64,000 nt of DNA, taken from assembly GCF_932526225.1 (NCBI RefSeq), contig NC_064035.1, positions 20,387,969-20,451,968 of the forward strand, in the 5' to 3' direction. This DNA is from Nematostella vectensis (lineage: Eukaryota > Cnidaria > Anthozoa > Actiniaria > Edwardsiidae). The number at the start of each line of letters is the position of its first letter. Position 1 is the stretch's first letter. The translations under genes and the position numbers were made by a program. Below the pieces are notes generated by a model that ran no database searches, was not told the origin of the DNA, and saw only the letters and a list, made by a program, of their open reading frames with translations. Positions 55,009 to 64,000 of this stretch are shown in pieces.

Positions 55009-55110
55009 GTAGGTTCGAATCCCACTGAGTAGGTTCGAATCCCACTGATAGCGCTGTGCTTTTTTTTAAACAATAACAATAACAATAACAATAACAATAG
55101 CAATAACAAT
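55009..55110. repeat. Duplicated 20-bp T-arm-like word followed by an (AACAAT)n tract
   Basis: GTAGGTTCGAATCCCACTGA occurs twice in tandem (55009-55028 and 55029-55048) and contains GGTTCGAATCC, the tRNA B-box sequence. A T run and (AACAAT)n follow at about 55067-55110. No acceptor, D or anticodon arm is present, so this is not a tRNA gene; it could be a SINE tail. Confidence 0.6.
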
Positions 55111-56005
55111 AAATAATGACTGTGACAGTGATAATGATAGTGATAATAATGATAATAAATTATACTGTTCTTGTTGAGTCATGAAATCGACATTTTTACG
55201 TACTCTCAGCATCTTGGATGTGTTTATGCTTTGTTCAGTATCCTGTATATCTTTTATGAACACAACAAAATAAATAGAAAAATAAATTTGCACTGCGTTC
55301 TGCAGGGGTTAAGGATAAAGGAAACCTTTTTTGACCTTCCTCTCTTAGAGTACGTCAGACCGGCTAATATTTAATGTGATATTGTGATTACTTAAAAGGC
55401 AAAGGAGCACTGAAATACAACCCTTTATTTATATACTTTCAAGGATTTTTGAACGGCACTCGTGCCCCCAAAATACAAAACAAGTGGTGTTTAACATTGC
55501 GAGATGAGTAGTCAACGGCAAAACATTAATCAGCACATGACGTGCACCAAAATCATGTCTTAGAACTTTGGTTGGTTCTCTTGTTCAAAAGAAAATAGAT
55601 CCTAAGCCCGTACGATATTTTAATACCCGATCTTCTTCACTCTTGATAACTTCGCAAAAAGAAAAAATATTGCACACACGATTTCCATCTCAAGCTATCG
55701 AAAAGACAAAATGAACTCTTTACTGCAAATTGCGTTGGTACTGGAACTTCCCATAGCATGCAGATTAGAGCGAACTCAAGTCAGAGTTATAGGCCGCTAA
55801 ATCTATATAAATGAAAATAGAAATGTATAAAGTAGACTTTCAAAGCGGTTTTCGCAGATGTCGTTACCAGTTTCTTTCCTGCATTTTAGAACTCTATCAA
55901 AACGACGCCAAAATTGGTACAGCATGCGATAAATAGCACAGTAGACGTAATTACATTCCTAAAAGATACTCAGCCTGTACCTTGTGACCTGGCATCTGAC
56001 TCGCT

Positions 56006-56322
56006 GGCTTTACTGTCGAATCCGTTGTATTGCGACCCGCGTTTTTAAAACACGATTTGTTTTGGTTCTCTATTCTGTCAGTAAAACCATTCTGAGCCAA
56101 TCAGAGTCTCGCTTTGTGCACTTCCCTGGCTATCCTCTGGACGAAAACCAGACAGTGTCGCGACAGAAAGCCAGGCAACTGCATTAGGCGAGAGATGGCA
56201 AGAATCTGATTGGCTAACAATAATTTGACTGGCGGAACAGAAAATCCCAAAAGACAAAAACAGATCGATGTTTTGAAAATGCGGCGTCGCGATACAACGG
56301 ATCTGACAGTAACACAGCCTAT
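56006..56322. mobile_element. Imperfect palindromic element
   Basis: TACTGTCGAATCCGTTGTAT followed by TGCGAC pairs with GTCGCGATACAACGGAT followed by CTGACAGTA. An inner pair GAGCCAATCAGA/TCTGATTGGCT is also present. Non-coding; resembles a decayed MITE. Confidence 0.65.
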
Positions 56323-58151
56323 TATATTCGAGTTCCGTCAAAAGCCCCCGGGCCATTTTGGGAGCCAAATAACAATAACTAAGGCACTCTTCTAAAGCAA
56401 CAACAACGACGACCACAGATCATTTGCAAACAATTGATTAAACTATAGACAACAACAAAAGGAAACTATGAATAACATATAACAGGTCTTATTTAAAGTT
56501 TCATGTATTATGTAACGTACCTTCAACAGCAGACAGTATATCTATTAACTTTTTCTGTGAAACTGTTGAGAATTGTTTTTTTTTATATGCAAGCTTATAA
56601 TGTTTCATTAGAATAAAACTTTCTTATTTTTGTCTTTTTAACTTTCAGGAATAAAAAAAAAACAATTCCGTTTGATGTGCTGTGGCGTTTTGTGCGGCGG
56701 TAAACTACAAATTTCGGGCAAGCGTTAAAAAGTTTAAAAGTGACTTCTTGATCGCCTATGACATAACTTGTAAAATTATTCAAATAGAGGAGCAATTTGT
56801 CAGTCAACCGAGAAAAAGTCAGAAACCAACACGTGCACACAGCGTGATTCATGCGTGATTCCTAGTGCGGGGGTGCGGGCAAATAACGGCCAGCATGTTC
56901 AGAGTTTTCCCGAAGTCTCACCACAAATGGGCTTCACTTCACACGGATAACAGCTATAGGTGTTGGACGCGAAATTAGTCTTCCTCGATCTTTTACAATA
57001 AATATGAATAAGCTATAACGAGACTGCTTTTATTACAAAAAACGGGGAAGCAAGATAAAAAATGATAAAACTTAAACATTTTAAGACTTTTTAAACTAAC
57101 TTTTCCCAGAAAAATAACGAGGGTAAATATAGAAAATGATAGTATTATACTTGGGTGGATAATACGATAGAAAGTGTTAAGAAGGTGGTTGAAACGTATT
57201 CCTCGATATATCAACGCTGTAAGATAGAGCTTGAGATAGTATTTTATGGCGAATACGACCGACAAATTCACGTACCATGGCCTTTAGACCAGTGGATTAC
57301 TCTTTCACCACAACTTTCAACTGTTTTTTGATATAGGTTAAAGCACGCGATGTGATAATTATTACTTTAGCTTTTATTTTTAAGGCGTTTTTTTTAGAAA
57401 TCCAAAATTTATAGAAGCAGTTTTGAATTGTTTTATTTATAGTTTACTCATTGAGGGTTTAATTCGAATATTATTTCAGGAAAGAACGTTCTCGAAAACG
57501 ATCACTGGCAACTCACACACAGTCCGTAATCGAATGTTGAATTCTTACTTTAGTTAAATTTGAATTAAACTTTAGTAAAGTTTTTTTTCTCTTGTCCTAT
57601 GTCCTAAGGCTTCATGTGGTAGTAATAATTCATCCCATTTCGAATATTATGCAGTTGATGAGTTACGATTTTGCTCAAGTGGAATTTGCTTCTGGAATGA
57701 TAAATTTCCTGTAAACACCGACAGATTGAGAAGTTCAGCACGACGTTTGTCCTTCTCACCGATTGGCTGAGTCAAACAATTTAATGATTTTCTGGATTCT
57801 TACCCGCTCAGTTTTAGCGTTATCCTGACAACGGATAATTATTCTGTCAGGAAAGGGGTGCTGATTGTATTTAGCTGTTATTTCGCTCACTCTGATTACG
57901 TTTGGTTCTCCCATGGTGACGCCATAGGCAACGGCCATCTTTTGACTAAAAATCCCATTGTTTTATCTCGATCCTGATTGGTTTATTTCGATACTTTACC
58001 GAGAAGTGCTAGAAAAGCGGCCTTCACATCTCGAAGCGGCACTGGAGGCCGTAGCACAAGGCCTCAATTTTCATTTATTTATCACAAGAGTCAGTGAAAA
58101 AATTCAAATACTGAAGGGAGATTTTTTAAAGATTTATATTTTTTCCGTAAG
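56323..58151. other. Upstream of the EGF-repeat gene
   Basis: No gene or repeat recognised. The part next to 58152 should hold the promoter and 5' UTR. Short frames (for example 56993-57271 minus) have no support. Confidence 0.45.
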
Positions 58152-61100
58152 ATGAGCTGTAAGCTCGGTGCTGTTCCGGCTCTGCTGTTATCATGGATTT
58201 TAATTAACTTAGCCCCATATCAGGACGCCCCTATCGCAGATGCCGTAAGGTTTGTACTCTTAGATTCTCTAGATAAGATAAAAACTAATCGTCACCCAGA
58301 ATAAAGCATTTGTGTGTTTAGCTTTTCGACATAAGAAACGAGACAGTTTTAGACAGTGTTCGACTGATTTGTTAAAAAAAATGAAACGATTCTAACCAGA
58401 AAACTTATAATCACTCATAGTTAAACAGAGAAGACAAACAACTAACAACAGAAAAAATATATATAGAGAGAGTGTGTTGCGGGGATTTGTATTATGTCAA
58501 GCCTAAGATCATGATAGAGAAAAGAACTCTCTAAAAAAGTCCTTACTAACACTATTTTCTCCTTCCTCAAATTAGAATCGATGTACCCAACACTTTTGAG
58601 AGGGAAATCGATGGGCTCGCAGCGCTAGCCAGAAAGCAAAGGAGTGGTAAGCTTGACCAAGAACTAAAATAGTCAAAATCATGCTCCGTACACTTGTAGG
58701 CTTATTTCTCTGGCAGAAAGTTTACAAGATGAGTTGTCATATGATCAGTCGTGGTTGCAAAGCATTTTCTCAATTTTTTTTCTAGTTTCATAATATTCTG
58801 AACAAGCCTTTGTCTGTATTTCATGCGTAAGAAAAGTTACAGGTGGTTATATAACTCCTCAAATCACGGACTCATTTTAGGCTTTTTTCTCACCTTAATT
58901 CCGCTTGGATTTATATTGAATTAAAAAAAGAAAACTAAAGAACCTGTGAGAATCGTTTTTTTATTAAAGATATAATTTTGGAAACAATGTTTTAACCTGC
59001 TATGGATATATATTTTTTTTCTAAAGAAAAAAAAAATGATACAGAAAAAATAGCCTTAAGTTGCAATTGTGACAAGAAAATCTGGTAAGCAAGATTTGTC
59101 ACCCTCTATGGTTTTCTTGTTGAGCATCCGCCCAGGAATGAATCATGAAAGTCTTGTTTCCTTTCTTCAAGTCAACTGAAGAGGGTGATTTTGCTCAATT
59201 TGTCAAAACCATATGGACAAGTAACAATAAACCAGGAATTGTCACTATCCACAAAAAGATACGTAAAAAAAATAGAACTTTATCAGTTATAAGACGCGCT
59301 TTTACACGCTATTACTTATTCTCAGTCGCGAAAAAAATATATCCGAGCATGCGCTATTTGACCCCCTGTGGGTCTGTGGCGTAAATTAATGGTAAAAAGG
59401 AAGAAAAATCAAAACTCTCCCGTTGGTTTTTTGAGGTATTGGAAAAGAAGGTGTAAATTTTTTACATTTGCGTAAATTACTGTTGCGAAATACGGGTATT
59501 TTATTAGAGGCATGCTTTCTTCGATTGAACGGTTTCCTTGGATTTGCCCGCCCTCATAATTATGCGAACTATAGAAAAGATTTGTAACCACTTACTAAAT
59601 ATTAGAGATTTTTACATTTATGAATTTGTGAGGGATGCTTTTAATTCTCGCTTAAGTAATGTTGTTATCGAAAAGTGGAACCTGAATTCTCGTTAGAACT
59701 GTTTCTGATTTAAGTGAATAATGACATTCTAAAAAGGGATGTGCCTCAGTTAAAATCGTGCTTTGGCCTTTTTCTATGCCAAAAGCTCTGACCGCAACAG
59801 AATATTTAGATTTCGAACGAAAATTTGTCTCCTCTTTTTTTTCCCTTTTTTCTCGTTTATTTTTCGTTCTAAACGCTTTTAGTAAACAAACTGTATAATT
59901 AGATTTATTAAGTCTTATTTACATACTCTCTCGCAAAGATCAAGACGCATGGAAACATAAAAAATAAAAAAAGTTTTCTTTCCTTAAGCCGCTCCCATTT
60001 TTCCTATTAAGATGAACTGACTAAATAGGTTAACCTTACTCATAAGCTTTTATTGTAATATCTTACTGTTCTTTGATAAAACCCCGTCATTTTTGCTCGC
60101 AGCCAATGACAATCTTTTCCAGTTCGATGAACAGAAACAAGCGTCAGGTAGGTTTCATCAAACCCGAAACACTCTCAACTTTATCTAGCGGGCACTCAAG
60201 GGTAGTGAAAAAAGAGCCCATTTCTAATCTGCTCAATGAAAATAATATCTGACAAATCTCCGGGAGATTATGCTTTGTAGTTACTACTCAAAGTAAGGGT
60301 GTTAACGTACGTTTTGAGAAACTTGCTTACAGGTTTTAAGGACTCTTCTTTTTTTAACAAAAACTTCTGTTGACCCTCATCTTCTCCCTCTTTTCGGAGC
60401 CTTTAACTGTTCGCCCTCCTTGCGTTTTAAAATTCAAACCATCCCTTTTAGCCAAAGAAAACTTGTCACGTGCCCATTTTTCTAACCTGGTCTCATTCCT
60501 TTTTTTAATAATGAACGTTCCCTTAAGGGCAATGGCCGATTTTGCGATTAGTAAGGAAGAGAGAGAAAAGAGAAAAGGTTTTAATTAAAACAGCGTGCAT
60601 GTTTAGGAGATGTGAAAGCAAAGAGTTTACTGAACGAGATATCTCGGTTTTGAAAAGGTCTTCTGTTATGTAGAGGTATCCGTTTGCCGAAGTTCACCTT
60701 TCCAGTGAGTCAACTGATTTCAATTGTTCGAGGCCTATACTTCATTCTCCCCCTTAAACATTGAAGAGATGGTATGTATTCCATTCCAGGCCCTAAATGC
60801 TTCCAAAAGGAAAAGCCCGCCGTCGCTGTTTTCCGTCGCTTTAACGCGCTGCTAGATCTTGCGGAGCGCACAGACGGTGACTGCCAGGAATTCTACGAGG
60901 AATTGATCGCCGACAAGACCGAAGGGAAGGACATCTCCACGAGGACAACCCACCAGGCCTGTCTCAAACGGTGCAGTGGTAAGTGAGGGCCGTACTACAA
61001 CAGTACATCCGCCACAGTGGCAGACTGAGAAGGCGGATTTGGGAGCGATAAACAGGGCGGGGCAGGGGGAGTGCATTGGGTTATCGCAACATTGAGATTC

Positions 61101-63622
61101 CACTTAGCCATTCAATAAGGAGTTGAACGTTCTGTCCCAGTCATGACTTGCTTTGTCCATCAAGGAAGAGATTAGCAAGTTCGCATAATGCTTTTTTTAG
61201 ACACCTCGGAAAACAAGAAGTCTTGTGAGACGTTCCTGCCCAAAAAAGACAAGTACTACCACAAGCTCGTGGTTGAGAACAAGAGAACTGCTAAAAGGTT
61301 TGGCGTCTGCGTACGAGTCCGCAGCTTCGACGGAGACGAGAGCCATTTGGGTCTATTCGAGACGAAAAGGGAGTGCAAAAGGAGTTGCAGTCTTCTTACG
61401 CAAGGTAAGCCACTCCAGATAGTTAGGCTCAAATCTGCGCAGAGTTATTTTCGTACACTAGCTAGATTTGATTCTCTAATTATTTATTTATTTATAAATT
61501 GATTCTGTTCTGTTCATTCTATTCCCATAGATTCCTCCCCAGCCCAACAGTCACGTAGCCTTCCTTCTCTCAGCAAGCGTGCAAGTAAGTCGTCCAAATG
61601 CGTTATGCGCGTGCGATTAAGTCGTCAAAATACGTTAATGCGCGTGCAAGTAAGTCATCCAAATACGTTATGCGTCAGAGTTTTTTTTCCAAGCTCCCAA
61701 TGGAAAAGACATGAATATTCATGAGAATACGTTCAGAGGAGTCTCCTACGTCCGGCAAACACACCGGCCCTTATCCCCTATCCTGAACCCTTCAGGTTTT
61801 CATTCGAATAGCGGCTCAATTACGGACTGTAAACCGGTACTCGAATTATTGGTAGGTAACGTTCTTGCTCTTGTGCGTATTGCAGGCTGTCTGTACCCGT
61901 GTATGAATGGAGGGTCCTGCATAAACGGAAAATGCGTCTGCGCTGTAGGATTTACTGGAAACACATGCGAAGAACGTAAGTTATAAAACCTAGATAACAT
62001 GACCATACATTAGCTGGGAACGCACTTGTAATACTATTGCAGTAAAAAACACTTATATACTGGCTAAGCCTTATTATGTCACTTTGACTCTGTACCCTGT
62101 TCCATCCCTAGGTCTATGCGACCCTCCGTGTCAGAACTCTGGGACATGCAACAACGGGACATGTATTTGCACTAAGCAGTACACAGGAAAATCATGCGAA
62201 CATGGTATTAATCTCGTTCTCTGTAAGATGATGATGATGATGATGTTTGTAACTTCTTTCAATGCTGTTTTTTTATCCCAGATATAATTTAAAATTGTTG
62301 TAATGATGTTAATGATAGTTATGATAATGGTGATAATCTATACGCTCACTTCTATTCTATAACAGCAATTTGTGACATACCATGTGCGAATGGAGGCACA
62401 TGCAACGATCCAGATCGCAACATTTGTACCTGCCCACCTGGATATTATGGATCTCGTTGTCAATTTGGTTAGTCTTTTTGGTTAGCTTCTTGCCTTGACA
62501 GTACTTGAGATATAATTATTTTTTCTTGTGTTTAGCTTCTTGTGTTCCCTTCTGTCAAAACGGTGGAACCTGTTCCTCCCCGAACACGTGCAAGTGTCCG
62601 TTCGCATATACTGGCAACCTCTGTCAAACACGTAAGTTCATTAAGTAAATTATGTAAGTAAGTAAATTATGCTTATAAATTATTTTTTGTAAGCAATGAC
62701 AAATCAGTGGCTGAACGATACCCTTTCTCTCTCAGCGAAAGGTGCTTTCAACCCCGAGTACCGAGGTGTTGCTATGTTTAATAGCACTTCAATGGAGTTC
62801 TACGAGCAGTGCTTCCCGGGATACTCTGGGACTAACTGCTCCATAGGTACGTACCACTCTTTTGAGCGTTGGAAAAAAAATCAAAGGAAAACATTATATG
62901 CTTGACATCTTTTTCAACTTGAATTTTGAGGTCTCTTTTTTAAGATTTTATTTCAATCTTTAACGTAAAAGCGTAGAACCTTTGCCGGCCGTACATTTGG
63001 CCCCATAAACATCTAATCATATTAAGTGAACAGTCGCCCGCTTTACATTGTTCTGCTTGATAAGCCCGTCAGCGGTTCTTAATATGATAATGTAAGCTTG
63101 CGCTATTACCCTTAACAGGTTATATGTTGACAATAGTGGTCCCTTAACGTATTATGTATTTTACGCTTCCGCACATTACCAAGTCACAAAAAGCACTCAT
63201 TTCCATCGGCTATTTCAAGGGAGTAGCTGATCTCCTTTAAATTAAATATCGTCAATAAAGTATTATACTTTGATCGTGGTTGTTTTAAAGTTTTCTTACG
63301 AGGAGAACGTTAGTTTCAAATGAAAATAACGACAAAGGATTGGTTAATTAGCATGTTTTTAAGAAGTTTTTTTGTTCAAAATGGACACAGGTAACGCATC
63401 TCTATATTTCAGCTAAGGTGTGCGAGATGACCTCCCAGAAGGGAATCAGCAAGCAGATCGCCAAGCTGATCCTGGACACCGCCAAGGTGAATATCCACGC
63501 TCTAGACTGGAGTGGTAACAACGCCTCTGACCACACCTGCCTGGCCTACCTCAACTCTGTGGTCAATGAGTGCACCACGCGTACAACCCTACTCTCGCAG
63601 CACCAATGCGAGGAATACTGCT
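58152..63622 (+). CDS. Secreted EGF-repeat protein, N-terminal 454 codons (partial, runs off right edge)
   Basis: I do not recognise a named orthologue. Exons: 58152-58249, 58576-58646, 60103-60147, 60790-60978, 61201-61404, 61531-61584, 61886-61975, 62112-62204, 62366-62467, 62536-62631, 62736-62846, 63413-63622; GT-AG, and all after the first two are phase 1-1. Order: signal peptide ([16 protein letters not shown]); a short acidic/basic linker; two cysteine modules from exons 60790 and 61201, the second ending [12 protein letters not shown] like the end of a Kunitz domain but missing its usual CGG core; a linker; four EGF domains, one per exon ([81 protein letters not shown] minus one residue at the edges); half an EGF-like exon ([10 protein letters not shown]); then a new cysteine-bearing domain at the edge. 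Extracellular; adhesion or matrix role is a guess. Confidence 0.85.
58647..60102. other. Intron 2 of the EGF-repeat gene
   Basis: A+T-rich with no recognised element. Confidence 0.6.
60148..60789. other. Intron 3 of the EGF-repeat gene
   Basis: A 72-codon open frame (60370-60588) is present but has no splice link to the flanking exons. Nothing else seen. Confidence 0.5.
62847..63412. other. Intron 11 of the EGF-repeat gene
   Basis: No recognisable feature. Confidence 0.6.
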
Positions 63623-63794
63623 GTAAGTATTCTTAATATGTTACAACACTGGCGACCGTCATGACCCAAACATAAAAAACATATTTTGCCCATCCTTTTC
63701 TTGATTTTTAAAATTTCATTGATATTCCTGTACGACTAGAACCCTTCTATAACAGAAGATCGTCTGCTTTTGTTTTTAAAACTAGTGTTCTCCC

Positions 63795-64000
63795 TTTTTG
63801 TAAGCGTGTCTGATGATCGTTTTATTGTGCGCTAGTACCCACCCGTACTGTAAGCCCGTCTGATGACTTTATCGTGTCACTAGTACCCTTTCGTAGTGTA
63901 AGCTCATCTGATGACTTTTCCGTGTCACTATTACCCGCCCATAGTGTAGGCTCATCTGATGACTTTTTTTCGTGTCACTATTACCCGCCCATAGTATAAA
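63795..64000. repeat. 48-bp tandem repeat, at least four units, continuing past the right edge
   Basis: Units contain TGTAAGCTCATCTGATGACT and CGTGTCACTATTACCCGCCC, in the intron after the exon ending at 63622. Each older unit begins with a GTAAGC donor-like word. Confidence 0.85.

Noticed and set aside
55009..55048. A tRNA gene
   Set aside because: Only a doubled T-arm-like word is present; no acceptor, D or anticodon stem can be drawn.

Overview
The window looks like nuclear DNA of a cnidarian, probably a sea anemone such as Nematostella or a close relative. This is inferred from intron-rich animal genes with GT-AG introns, an A+T-rich background full of small inverted-repeat transposons, and a CapA/PgsA-type gene. 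That gene is a bacterial poly-gamma-glutamate synthesis family reported in cnidarians as an ancient horizontal transfer used in stinging capsules. No database search was possible; species and gene names rest on reading the translations.

Layout from left to right: (1) 10-8231, minus strand, the first 407 codons of importin subunit beta-1 (KPNB1), running off the left edge. (2) 8700-13830, plus strand, a complete SLC35D3-like nucleotide-sugar transporter, head to head with KPNB1. (3) 15790-21676, plus strand, a secreted 899-residue protein with an acidic Thr-rich region, a MANSC domain and three VWC-like cysteine domains. (4) 23784-24857, minus strand, an intronless Jun transcription factor. 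(5) 28453-34262, minus strand, protein-L-isoaspartate O-methyltransferase (PCMT1). (6) 38064-38762, plus strand, a CSKMT/METTL12-like mitochondrial methyltransferase. (7) about 39043-46741, minus strand, the CapA/PgsA-like gene. (8) 46742-58151, a gene-poor block of DNA transposon remnants, including a 1.38-kb Tc1-like element. (9) 58152-63622, plus strand, the 5' part of a secreted EGF-repeat protein, running off the right edge. The genes are unrelated in function, and no operon-like organisation is expected.

The most unusual feature is shared by three introns. Each of the three large gene-associated minisatellites is built from a splice site of its own host intron. The 42-bp array of KPNB1 intron 4 (about 76 units) copies a branch point plus 3' splice site, and the real acceptor of exon 5 is its first unit. 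The 43-bp array of SLC35D3-like intron 6 (about 17 units) copies the acceptor and start of exon 7. The 52-bp array of PCMT1 intron 7 (about 22 units) copies the end of exon 7 and its 5' splice site. Two of the arrays also vary at one site in the CG/TG/CA pattern expected from methyl-CpG decay.

Other structure includes several foldback elements with long arms (34575-37212 around a dead LINE reverse transcriptase, 43387-44036, 47174-49584), short hairpins, nested MITEs, and tandem duplications in a promoter and in introns.
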